From contig CAVVIO010000058.1 of NCBI GenBank assembly GCA_963748095.1, positions 1-38,168 on the forward strand: a stretch of 38,168 bases of DNA, written 5' to 3'. Positions 28,865 to 38,168 of the stretch are shown here, one piece after another (the first letter of the stretch is position 1; every line of letters starts with the position of its first letter). A model generated the notes under the pieces. The model searched no databases and was not told the origin of the DNA. It was given only the letters and a program-made list of their open reading frames with translations. The DNA is from CAVVIO01 sp963748095. Its GTDB lineage: Bacteria > Bacteroidota > Bacteroidia > Bacteroidales > UBA10428. The position numbers were made by a program, and so were the translations under genes.

Positions 28865-29282
28865 AGGGAATGGACACGGCTGACGGGTTTAGGTATGCAT
28901 CTGACGGATTCCGAAGAAGAGGCGAAGGAGCGAAGAGGAGAGATGAGAGGTGAGTAGTGAGTAGTGAGTTAGTGGGCAGGGGGAATTCCGGTAATCGTTG
29001 ACAATATCCGGAGTGCCATTGACAGCATCCGGGAAGAGGCGATGGGGCGAGTGAGCGAAGGGGCGAAAGGAGAAGAAGTGAACCTGCATCTGACGGGTTG
29101 AGGTATGGGTCTGACGAGTTCTGGTATACGTCTGACGGGTTCAGAAGAGGCGAAGGGGCGAGGGAGCGAAGAGGCGAAAAAGGGAGAGCGAAGGGGTGAT
29201 GGGGAGAGTTGAGAGATGAGTTTTGAGTAGTGAGTGAGTAAAACAGGAAATGGATGCAGCCTGTGGGAATTCGGGTGATCGT
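28865..29282 (+). repeat. Repeat-rich intergenic stretch
   Basis: Noncoding. It contains purine-rich blocks (28907-28974, 29032-29076, 29143-29240) of GAGGCGAAGGAGCGAAG and GAGTAGTGAGT type. A tandem array of 21-bp units around TCTGACGGGTT (29086-29149, three copies, with two more copies near 28879-28920) and a doubled TTGACAxxATCCGG motif near 28998-29031 are also present. No gene is seen on either strand; long open frames opposite are low-complexity artefacts. Confidence 0.7.
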
Positions 29283-29313
29283 TTGCTTTTTAGGGAAATA
29301 TCCGTTACTTTTC
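29283..29313 (+). promoter_or_regulatory. Dispersed element copy 1, promoter-like, before the aminotransferase
   Basis: TTG (29283-29285), 20 nt containing CTTTTTAGGGAAATA, then TACTTTTC (29306-29313), one mismatch to TAnnTTTG. It lies 60 nt before the ATG at 29374. The whole segment recurs near 30586 and 31754, so it is either a duplicated promoter or a repeat that happens to resemble one. Confidence 0.5.
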
Positions 29314-29373
29314 GTTCAGTTACAGAAAACCGGTTGCGGCGAAGCCAGACCCTCAATTATTAACCTTTGAACT

Positions 29374-30504
29374 ATGAAAGAAGATATCATCCCTTTTTAT
29401 AATCCCAGCGATAAACTGATCGTACGGTCAGAAGGTTGTTACCAGTACGATTCGGAGGGGAAGGAATACATCGATTTTGAATCAGGGGTGTGGTGTGCGA
29501 ATATCGGCCACAGCAATGAACGGATCGTACAATTAATAAACCGCCAGGTGAGGGAGTCGGTCCATCACGGTTACCGGTTCAGAAATGAGTATTCGGAGAA
29601 ACTGTCTGTAAAGCTACAGCAGCTGACAGGTCTTCGAAATGGGTCCAGTGTATTCCTGAGTTCGGGTTCCGAGGCGGTTAACCTTTCCATATCACTGGCA
29701 AGGTATTTAACCGGGCGGAAAAAGATATTGAAGATCGATAATTCCTACCTGAGTGCTTACGGCTTCGCACGTATATCCGATGAAAACACGGATATGGTTA
29801 CCGTGAAGTATAACGATCCGGATGCTGTAAAGAAAATTGATTTCAGTGAAATTGCTGCTTTCCTGGTGGAGACCGGCGGCGCTTCTATTGAAATGGTGCG
29901 GTTCCCCGGCCGGGATTTTATACATGCGCTGGTCGAAAATTCTACGAAGAACGGCTGTCGGATTATTGCCGAAGAAGTCACCACGGGCATGGGAAGAATG
30001 GGAAAATGGTTTGGTTTTCAGCATTACGATTTTTTTCCGGATATGGTCGTCACAGGAAAAGGGCTGGGAAACGGCTACCCGGTAAGTGCCGTTACGATAA
30101 GTTCTGCGCTGAAAGAGCGGTTTAAAAAGCATCCGTTCCGGTATGCCCAGTCGCACCAGAACGACCCCCTGGGCTGTGCCATCGGTCTTGAGGTAATCAA
30201 CTATATCGAAGAGAACGGCCTGATTGACAAAGGCAACAAAACCGGGGAATATTTTAAAGTTCAGCTTGAACGGATAGCTGAAAAACATCGCGGCAAGGTA
30301 AAGGAAGTGAGGGCACGGGGATTAATGCTGGCGCTGGAGTTTACCGGCCATGTTAACGGGGAAGCTATCAGCAACCAATTATTTGAAAGCGGGTTTATAA
30401 CCGGTTTCAAACTAAACACGTTGCGGTTTTTACCCCCGCTGATCATTACGGAAAATGATATTGACAAATTGATTGGGAGACTGGATGAGTTGTTGGGTGA
30501 ATGA
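29374..30504 (+). CDS. PLP-dependent class III aminotransferase
   Basis: A 376-aa enzyme of the acetylornithine/GABA/beta-alanine aminotransferase group (fold type I), which transfers amino groups with pyridoxal phosphate. Visible motifs are CYQYDSEGKEYIDFESGVW at the N-terminus, FLSSGSEAVNLSISLAR (phosphate-binding loop), EEVTTGMGRMGKWFGFQHY, and TGKGLGNGYP with the Schiff-base Lys229. The position that is usually Asp in xDEVxxGxGRTG and holds the pyridine nitrogen is Glu here (Glu200). It is somewhat short for the class. No biosynthetic neighbours are present, so the substrate is unknown. The region before it is repetitive and noncoding. Confidence 0.88.
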   Translation: MKEDIIPFYNPSDKLIVRSEGCYQYDSEGKEYIDFESGVWCANIGHSNERIVQLINRQVRESVHHGYRFRNEYSEKLSVKLQQLTGLRNGSSVFLSSGSEAVNLSISLARYLTGRKKILKIDNSYLSAYGFARISDENTDMVTVKYNDPDAVKKIDFSEIAAFLVETGGASIEMVRFPGRDFIHALVENSTKNGCRIIAEEVTTGMGRMGKWFGFQHYDFFPDMVVTGKGLGNGYPVSAVTISSALKERFKKHPFRYAQSHQNDPLGCAIGLEVINYIEENGLIDKGNKTGEYFKVQLERIAEKHRGKVKEVRARGLMLALEFTGHVNGEAISNQLFESGFITGFKLNTLRFLPPLIITENDIDKLIGRLDELLGE

Positions 30505-30585
30505 AATAGAGCCAACAGGCAGGGTTAGTTATTGTTCGCTTACCGGAAACAAGACCAACCAGAGGCATTAGTAATACGAAATGAT

Positions 30586-30616
30586 TTGCTTTTCGGAGAA
30601 ATAACGGTTAGATTTA
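30586..30616 (+). repeat. Dispersed element copy 2
   Basis: TTG (30586-30588), 20 nt, TAGATTTA (30609-30616). Same sequence family as 29283-29313 and 31754-31784, including TTTGCTTTT, GAGAAATA and a downstream TTCAGTT. It lies about 80 nt after the aminotransferase stop, with no gene close downstream on this strand. Confidence 0.55.
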
Positions 30617-30722
30617 ATTCAGTTGTGATCCTGGAGAATTTAAGAGTGGTTTTGTGAATATCAGTATAAAAGATATATACTTAACCAGCCTAAATTTGAT
30701 ATAATTAATTTTTTATGCCCTC

Positions 30723-30753
30723 ATGCCGGGCTGGCATCCCGCCAAAAGCGGGA
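30723..30753. repeat. Two adjoining hairpins
   Basis: ATGCC/GGCAT (30723-30727 with 30733-30737), immediately followed by TCCCGC/GCGGGA (30737-30742 with 30748-30753, 5-nt loop), then an A-run. They form a GC-rich island in AT-rich DNA. This may be a terminator for either strand or a REP-like element. Confidence 0.45.
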
Positions 30754-31028
30754 CAAAAAATCAAGAAAAAAATAAGCTTGAAGGTTTTTCATAGCAAGCT
30801 CATCTCACGTGGCACGCATTTTTTTCGGCTCTCGCTCTAAAAGAATCACTTTGAAATTTAATACATTTAGAAGATAAATATTATAAAGTTTAGATCAATA
30901 TAATTCCTGAAAACTCATAAATTCTCCATTGTGGGTATTTCAAAATAGCTGAAATCTCAGCAGGAATATTTGGAGCGATATTTGTAAACATATTACCTGG
31001 CATTAGAGATATATTTGGCACTAATCTT
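30754..31028 (+). other. Intergenic region, part of it open upstream of the next gene
   Basis: No recognised gene. From 30921 the frame is open and continuous with the 31029 gene, with an amphipathic/hydrophobic translation (AEISAGIFGAIFVNILPGI) but no ATG. Either the real gene starts upstream with a rare start codon, or this is the remnant of a longer gene. A TATATTTG at 31010-31017 also matches a -7 box. Confidence 0.35.
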
Positions 31029-31772
31029 ATGAGACGATACAAGCAACATACGAGGAGACCCGATAAAAATAATCTGATAATAGCAGGAGCCGGAGTTTTG
31101 ATCGTAATGATGATTGCTATCATTATATTTGATTACAGCATAAAAAATATGCATAAATCCCATTTGCCCTACTCTGAATTAAAACAGAATTATAAATTGA
31201 TCGAGGATGATGCCACGTATGAATTTATGAATGAAATACTTCATGTGGACTCCATTCTTCTTGATTCTATGGAATACACGAAAATTGTCTGTTTTTCCAT
31301 TGGTCATTCTAAAGATTTAAAAGAATTTATCAAAGATTTACCCGATTCAATTATAGATCGTTCTGATAAAAGATATATGATAAACCAGTTATATCCTGAA
31401 AGCTTATTATGGGACAATTCAAAACTTAAAAACTGCTGGATACTAACACCACATGATTTAAATAAGATCAGTACTTCAGATGTATTTGATTATTGGGAAG
31501 AATTCCGTCGAATATATGGAAAATATGGGGAACACAGCTATTCAAAACCTATTTTCAATAAGAATAAGACAGTTGTGGTACTCGAACATATCGTACAGGG
31601 AGATGTGTTATGGGGATCAGATGACATCATTGCTTTTATTAAGAAAAAGGGTAAATGGATATTATTAAAAAATCAGAATTTATGGGTAAGTCAGATCAAT
31701 ACTGTAAAAACTGACGCCAGAACCAATCGGAAACTACAGCTATGCGGAATGATTTGCTTTTTAGAGAAATAA
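31029..31772 (+). CDS. Membrane-anchored protein of unknown function
   Basis: A 247-aa protein from the first ATG. A basic N-terminus (MRRYKQHTRRPDKNN) is followed by one transmembrane segment (about 16-36, LIIAGAGVLIVMMIAIIIF) and a soluble domain of about 200 aa. The domain includes KPIFNKNKTVVVLEH, GDVLWGSDDIIAF and KKKGKWILL, a pattern seen in many uncharacterised Bacteroidota proteins. No catalytic motif is recognised. The last ten codons overlap the third copy of the dispersed element, so the natural C-terminus may have been altered by that repeat. The start is uncertain because the frame stays open upstream to 30921. Confidence 0.6.
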   Translation: MRRYKQHTRRPDKNNLIIAGAGVLIVMMIAIIIFDYSIKNMHKSHLPYSELKQNYKLIEDDATYEFMNEILHVDSILLDSMEYTKIVCFSIGHSKDLKEFIKDLPDSIIDRSDKRYMINQLYPESLLWDNSKLKNCWILTPHDLNKISTSDVFDYWEEFRRIYGKYGEHSYSKPIFNKNKTVVVLEHIVQGDVLWGSDDIIAFIKKKGKWILLKNQNLWVSQINTVKTDARTNRKLQLCGMICFLEK

Positions 31773-31784
31773 CTTTTATATTTC
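31754..31784 (+). promoter_or_regulatory. Dispersed element copy 3, promoter-like
   Basis: TTG (31754-31756), 20 nt, TATATTTC (31777-31784), one mismatch to the -7 consensus. It overlaps the end of the 31029 gene and lies 206 nt before the beta-helix gene. Same repeat family as the copies at 29283 and 30586. Confidence 0.5.
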
Positions 31785-31990
31785 GTTCGAATTAGATAAT
31801 GGGAAGTTGAAAAAATCGGTTCTGTTAACGGGCTGATATAGAGGAGGCCGTTTGTTGGGATTTACATCGGATAAAGACATTGTTTGGAAGATATGGAATA
31901 GTTTGTAATATATAGGATAAAAGGTTGCCATTCATCCCATACAGGATGCCGTATGAATAAAATAGGATTAACTTTAATTTTCTCCATCCA

Positions 31991-34226
31991 ATGAGAACCA
32001 GACTTATTGCCATTTTATGTTTTACTCTTTTTTTTGAAGTACATTCAAACTCACAAACATTTGTAAAATCCAACGCACAGGGATCCAATAATGGCACATC
32101 CTGGGCCGATGCTTATACCAACCTCGATTCTGCTATTCTGCATGCGAACGGAAATGAAATATGGGTGGCAAGAGGTACTTATTACCCTCCTGTTCCGCTG
32201 AATATCTATAGTAATCATTATAAAACATTTTTTATCGATAAGAATGTAAAAATGTACGGAGGCTTTAACGGGACCGAAACGGAATTGAATGACAGGGATC
32301 CCGAAAAAAATCCCACCATTTTAAGCGGCAACCTCGGTGATAAAAATGATCCGTATGATAATGCATCCCGGGTATTATCAATTGTGGGATCTGATGTAGA
32401 TACCACGACTGTAATTGATGGTTTTATTGTTTCTGATGCCGTTTATAGCCATGAATATGAAACAGGTGGCATTTATATTAATTGGGCCAGTCCCGTAATA
32501 CAAAATTGTGTTATTAAAGACAACCAGGGGTTCTACGGAGGAGGCATATGCGTCAGGGCCAGTAACGCATTGATCATTAATAATACCATCTGTAACAATA
32601 CCTCGTATGAGGGAGCCGGTATCTATGCAAATTATTGTGACAATGTCAGAATCATTAATAACAAAATCTTCAACAACCGGTGTACCGGCGGTTATTCACA
32701 TTTATCCGGTGGTGGCATTCATATTACTTATTATTGCACGGCTACGATAACCGGTAATCTTATTGCCCGAAATTATGCAGGAGATTACGGCGGAGGCATT
32801 GCCATGGAAAGTAATTATGAAGCGTATATAGCAAATAATATTATCACGGAAAATGAAAGTGAAGAAGGGGGTGGAATTTATACGGAATATATCACCATTC
32901 TAAAAAACAATCTGATCTCAAAAAACCTGGCTCACAGTTACGGGGGTGGCATTGCATCGGATTATAACCCAAAGCTGGTATCCATAAATAATACCATTGT
33001 GAAAAATACCAGTCCCAATGGAAGTGCCATTTATCTTTCGGCTGTAAACATGGATATGATAAATACGATCATCTATGACAATTCTTCGCCCGAATCTTCT
33101 GTAAGCGTTAATATTGGACGATCCGACTGGTTCCCTAAAATCAGCTACTGCGATATTGAAAACGGCCTTGATGGCATTCAGTTAAATAACACAAATTACA
33201 GGGACAGCATCTGGAATGAAGGAAATATATCGGCACAACCGGCATTTTCAGATACTGCCAATAACCTCTATTCTTTGAAAGTCTCCTCGCCCTGTCTTGA
33301 TGCAGGCACCCCGGATACAACAAATCTGGGCATTGGCCGGTTGGACCTGGAAGGCAATCCGAGAATTCAGAATAACCGGATCGATATTGGTTGTTATGAA
33401 GGTAGTGCGGATACATCCGTGGTATTGCATGTAATTCCCGGTAATATTTATCTTAACGGGCAATCGGATACCACATTTCATATTCAGATAGAATCGAACA
33501 TGAACTGGATGATAACAGGCGGCGATTCATGGCTGAATACGGATGAATACAAAGGAGTAGATAACAAAACAATTACCATTACCGCCCGGGCAAATCCGAA
33601 TCTTAATCGTGAACGGTCCGCCGTCTATTATGTTTACAGTTGCAGCCGGTTTATCAAGGTTTATTCCTGTTACCATCACACAGAGCCGGTCGGCCTATAT
33701 AAAACTATCCGTCAATGAAATACCACTTGGAAATTCTTCCGGATCCGATTACATTTTTTCAGTGTATTCGAATATTCGCTGGTATATATCATCTACCTCC
33801 CCATGGATTCACCTGTATACATCTTCAGGAGAAAATAATGAAGTGGTACAGATTCACGTGGATGCCAATACTTCAGAAGCTTCCAGAACCGGAAAATTAA
33901 TTGTAAGGGAAAACAGTCCCTACGGATCGCTTTCCGATACTCTTACTATTTACCAGGAAACAACAACCGGCATTACTGAAATTCAAAATGAATATAATAT
34001 ATACCCAAATCCGGTAACTGATAATTTATATATTACCAAAAAATCAACAGATGGTATAACAAAAATCAATGTATATTCTTTAACCGGAAAACCACTTCTG
34101 ACAAAAATATTCACAGACCGGACATGTGTGTTGGATATGAGTAAGCTGAAAGCCGGCTGTTATTTATTATCACTTGAAACATATAACCGGGTAAAAAATA
34201 TTGTAGTCCTGAAGATGAAAAAATAA
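31991..34226 (+). CDS. T9SS-secreted beta-helix protein with BACON-like domains, interrupted by one +1 frameshift
   Basis: Corrected length is about 744 aa. A signal peptide (ends HSNSQ) is followed by FVKSNAQGSNNGTSWADAYTNLDSAI, the usual start of secreted right-handed parallel beta-helix proteins. About ten beta-helix turns follow with recurrent GGGI and NN(x)I motifs (residues about 140-370). The choice-of-anchor Q block SPCLDAGTPDTTNLG ... DIGCYEG comes next. Two BACON-like domains follow (MNWMITGGDSWLNT; IRWYISSTSPWIHL), then a T9SS type A sorting domain (YNIYPNPVTDNLYI ... LKAGCYLLSL). The break is one extra T in the TTT at 33633-33635; removing it gives YYVTVAAGLSRFIPVTITQS. Possible polysaccharide lyase or binding role is inference. 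The FG-GAP gene follows 82 nt later. Confidence 0.85.
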
Positions 34227-34308
34227 ATTCATTTACTGTAATGATCATAAGTACTCCATTCATACCGAAACCGAAAATTTTATTACTGTTCACAAATCCT
34301 TTTCAATT

Positions 34309-37300
34309 ATGAAAAACATTATAAAAAACATTACCGTTGCATGTATTTTCCTGTCATTTACATCTTTCATCGGCGCCCAGAACAACTTCGTTCTGGATAC
34401 GGTATACCTGGCCGGTGTGAATATCAAAAAAGTCACTTCGTATGATAATTATCACATCTGGTTTTTATGCGATAACGCGGCGCAAAACATATACATGATA
34501 AATGAAAACGGAGAACTCATTGATAAATCCAGTGAATTTGACATTCCGAGACAGACAACGATCACCGACATTATCAATACCGGGGAAAATGAATTACTGA
34601 TTGCCACATACGGTGATTATGCATATTATTATAACAACGGAGTACTCACACATATTGACGAAAATCACGGTTTGGCTGCCGGAGATTCCTTAGTTAATTC
34701 CTTAACTTATACAGAAGGAACATACAGCTATTATTATTAACAGAAAAAGTTACGGGATTGCAGCGAACGGGACCCTGTATATTTCCGATACACTGGATTC
34801 ATTCAGCCCTTTAATAACTATGAATGGGTTGAAATTATTGAGTAAAGACAAGGCTTTCCTGTTTTCCTATGAAGGGCCAACCGAACCGGTGATCCGCTTC
34901 AGAAAAACAATAACTGACTACACACTGCTTGGTTACGAAGATCTGAGTTCGCAGAAAATTACCTGCGGGAATATGCATGTCAATTCCAATGGAAATCCTT
35001 CTTTATACGAAATTGGTACCGAAAACGGATTTTATGGCAATACTAACTCAAACATCAGCTCCCATCTCCTGACCGGTCAACGGATAAATGCCATTATACC
35101 GTTCGATGTGTTTGATTTTATAGTAGCTGCTGAAAATGGCCTGTATTACAGTGATCACGTTAACCAATGCAGTAAAATACAGTTGCCGGCAGTGAATTAT
35201 CAGGCAAATGATGTCATTAATAAAGGTACTAATCTGTATGCGGCTACCGATTCTGGTTTGTTCAGTATCAAACAGATAGATTGTCAAAAATATAATGTAT
35301 CATTTAAACAAAACAAAAAATACCTTTGCATTGAAGCTCAGGACACTTTGAAATTTGAAATAGAGAATTATTCAGCAAGTGATTCCTACCTCTGGGATTT
35401 TGGTGACGGGTTTACCACTTCTGAACATTTTCCCTTACATACCTATGACACCCAGGGGGCTTACAATATCAGACTGATTACTACAAACGGGTATTGTTAC
35501 GATACGCTTACAACCATCGTAAGCGTTTATAATTCACCGGATCAATTTTCGACCAGCTTTACAACTTATGACAGTGTTCCGTTTAACAATGTTCCCACAC
35601 AAAACGGGGTGATTAATCTTGTTGATGTGGATGGCGATGATGATTTGGATGTATTTATGCCGTTTACCGGATTGTTTGAAAATTGCGACAGTAACGGCTT
35701 CTGTTTAAAACCTACCGGATTTAATGCCGACCTGTACAATTCTGTCTGGGGTGATCTGAATAACGATGGGTTAAATGATCTCATTACTAGAAAATGCCGT
35801 TTATCAAAATTTGGGAAATTATCACTTCCGGGAAATTTTACACGGTAATTTTAATGAATCTTCTGCTATAGTCGAATTGTTCGATATGGATAACAATGGC
35901 TACCTGGAATATACTGAACCGGTTATAGCGGGTAAAATGACAGTAAGTTATAATATAGGAAATTTCGAATTTGCATGGGATAGTGTGTATTACAATTTTT
36001 CGGGAAGTGCCCAGGCTATCAGATTATTTGATATTGATGGCGATAATGATTTTGACCTGTTGCTGTGTGGTGATACCAAAAACAACTTATATATTAATGA
36101 AAACGGTAAATTCACCTTGTCATCCTTCCCTGGAATTACAGATATTTTCACAGTTGGCGGTCCGATTGGTGACATTGATAATAATTTATTGATGGACCAT
36201 TATACTTACAATTATTCATCTGTTTACTTATTTCATAACGATGGAAAATCGTTTACCAATCTTTCCAATACCTGGATAAACACTGAGCTGGATGAAAATT
36301 ATTATTACCCGATCCAATTTGATGATGCTGTTTTCTCCGATCTGGACAATAACGGTTACCTTGATTGTCTGCGTTTATCCGGGGATGATAAAAACAGGGC
36401 ATTTATGAACCTTGGCGATTTCGTTTTTGTGAACGACACAGCCAATCCCATTAAAAATGCAACCGGTTTTCTGTATCATTCAATAGCATCGGCAGACCTG
36501 ACAGGGAACGGTTTCCCGGATATGTTTATAGGCCAGGGAGACGGATACAACACTCATATTGCTTATCCTAATTACCTGTATCTGAATCAGGGATCAGGCA
36601 ATAATTATTTAAAATTAAAGTGCCTGGGATCAAAATCAAATCTCAATGCTATCGGAACAACTGTAAAACTGAAAGCAACCATAAACGGGAAACCTCAGTG
36701 GCAAATCCGGCAAATAACGGCGAAATCCACCACCTATACACAGAATGGTTATGATGTGTTATTCGGGGTGGATCAAAGTGAGCAGATCGACAGTTTAATA
36801 ATTGACTGGCCTATGGGTGAAGAAACCATTTTGACCGACCTGGCAACAAATAACTACTATAAAATTATTGAACCACTGATCAGAAATACCGGTGATTCCG
36901 TACATTGCAGAAATGAATACCTGAAATTAAGTGTTGCCTATGATAAAAACACCCGTTATAACTGGTATTATAATAATTCCCTGATGGTAAATGATACGCT
37001 TAATTACCTGTTTCCGGACAGTACCGGGGACTATTCATGTCAGATAATTAATCCCGCATATACATTTACCACGAATAATATTCATGTAACTACATATTCC
37101 GTGTCAAAAGCAGAAAACTGGTTTGCCGGTTCCGACAGCGCTTTTTGTGACGGGGATTCCACTCTTATTTTAGCAACCAATTATGACCAGGCAACTTATC
37201 ACTGGTATATCAATACTTCGACCTACCGCTCAGATACCGTCGGATCATTGTATATTGATAAGATCGGTAATTTCTATCATATTCTGGAAAACCGCTATGG

Positions 37301-38072
37301 ATGCCGTGACACCAGTAATGTTATTGTACCGACGGTATTTTATAAACCATATATTGGAATACAAAGTGAAATAGGTTTCTGTAAAGGTGATTCGGTAATG
37401 CTTTCCGTTCAGGATAACTATTTGCATTACAACTGGTCAAACGGAGATACTACCACTAACATTGTATTTTACGAGGGAGGAGATAAACAATTGCATCTTA
37501 CCGATACCAATCTTTGTTCATGGGATTACTCGTTCAACCTTAAAGAATATGAGAGACCCGAAATTAATCTGGGTCCTGATACTACTATTTCCAATGACGG
37601 ATTCGTCACATTAAATTCAGCATGTAATCCTGAATATGATTATTACTGGAGTGATGGCGATAACATCTGCAGCAAAACATTTAGCGGTTTTAATCTTCAC
37701 CAGGGAGTAAATATAATTTTATTACAAGCCAGTAATACGGCCTGCTTTGTCTATGATACGATTAAGATTACTTACCAGAAAAATACTTCAACTGAATTAC
37801 ATCATTCGGATAATCTCAGCTCTGTAATGGTATTTCCGGTTCCTGCCTCCGGCCGGTTAAAAATCAGGTTCAACAATTCAGTAAACATGGAAACAGATAT
37901 CAGGATTGAGATCTTGAATTCAACCGGACAGAAAATCTACGCTAATGTCATTGACAGGCCAAATTCCCTTGTAAACATTGATATATCAGGTCTCAAATCA
38001 GGTATCTACTATTTGCAGATACATAGTAAAAATAACCTGTTGTATTCGATGAAATTACCTGTGATAAAATAA
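34309..38072 (+). CDS. Giant T9SS-secreted FG-GAP/PKD/ASPIC-UnbV protein, interrupted by two +1 frameshifts
   Basis: Corrected length is about 1253 aa. The order is: signal peptide; propeller-like N-terminal half (LLIATYGDYAYYYNNGVLTHI, LYAATDSGLFSI); PKD domain (YLWDFGDGFTTSEHFPLHTY); FG-GAP/VCBS repeats with calcium-loop motifs (DVDGDDDLDVF, DLNNDGLNDLI, DIDGDNDFDLLL). An ASPIC/UnbV domain (AIGTTVKLKATINGKPQWQ ... LIIDWPMGEE) follows, then Ig-like Cys-containing segments and a C-terminal T9SS type A sorting domain (MVFPVPASGRLKIRF ... LKSGIYYLQIH). Breaks occur near 34715-34735 (TEG to TAIIINRKSYG) and near 35790 (DLIT to ENAVYQNLGNY). Open pieces are 34309-34740, 34820-35848 and 35775-38072. 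Likely a cell-surface adhesin or binding protein. Confidence 0.85.
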
Positions 38073-38168
38073 CTATTGTAACGTTGATTTCATTGTTAGG
38101 GTTCTTATCAAATTTCGATAGGTTTTGAAAGGAAATAATCCTATTCGTCTGTACCTGAACCGGCCATA

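Noticed and set aside
29707..30288. 193-codon - strand open frame opposite the aminotransferase
   Set aside because: Shadow of a gene with clear class III motifs on the + strand.
38073..38168. Terminator after the last gene
   Set aside because: A weak ATC/GAT-type inverted repeat is present near 38110, but the stem is too short and no T-run follows.

Overview
The window is chromosomal DNA from a member of the Bacteroidota, most likely a Bacteroidales/Marinilabiliales-type environmental polymer degrader. The support is: several proteins with C-terminal type IX secretion (T9SS) sorting domains; BACON repeats; DUF5916 and DUF5723 outer-membrane-type proteins; Bacteroidota-style promoters (TTG-N20-TAnnTTTG); weak Shine-Dalgarno sequences; AT-rich intergenic DNA; and purine-rich intergenic repeats. 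The genus cannot be fixed from the sequence alone.

Left part (167-6154, + strand) is housekeeping: signal peptide peptidase SppA, then LpxK (lipid A 4'-kinase) overlapping a purine nucleoside phosphorylase, an Fsr-like MFS transporter and a CPBP-type membrane protease. The next block (6179-18075, - strand) holds a probable operon read as gmhA, lipoprotein, DUF5723 barrel, yifB/comM-like AAA ATPase. It is followed by a small Cys-rich protein, a large CBM9/DUF5916 outer-membrane protein, a lipoprotein sialate O-acetylesterase and a SulP anion transporter.

Right part (18425-38072, + strand) is accessory. It contains an unrecognised 145-aa protein, a DoxX protein, a lipoprotein of the cholesterol-dependent-cytolysin (CDC) superfamily with an unusual four-repeat C-terminal domain, and a CE15 glucuronoyl esterase paired with a second sialate O-acetylesterase. 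Then come a nine-BACON T9SS protein, a class III aminotransferase, an unknown membrane-anchored protein, a beta-helix/BACON T9SS protein and a giant FG-GAP/PKD/ASPIC-UnbV T9SS protein. Both esterases probably deacetylate or de-esterify plant-type polysaccharide (inference), and the T9SS proteins probably act at the cell surface.

Five genes are interrupted by frameshifts. Reading across each break shows ten events, and all ten are explained by a single extra base; I found none that needs a missing base. This one-sided pattern points to sequence or assembly error more than gene decay, so I annotate these genes as single CDS with the breaks noted. The most interesting items are the cytolysin with its repeat domain, the nearly identical BACON array, and a roughly 35-45 bp element present three times near 29.3, 30.6 and 31.75 kb that has promoter-like spacing.
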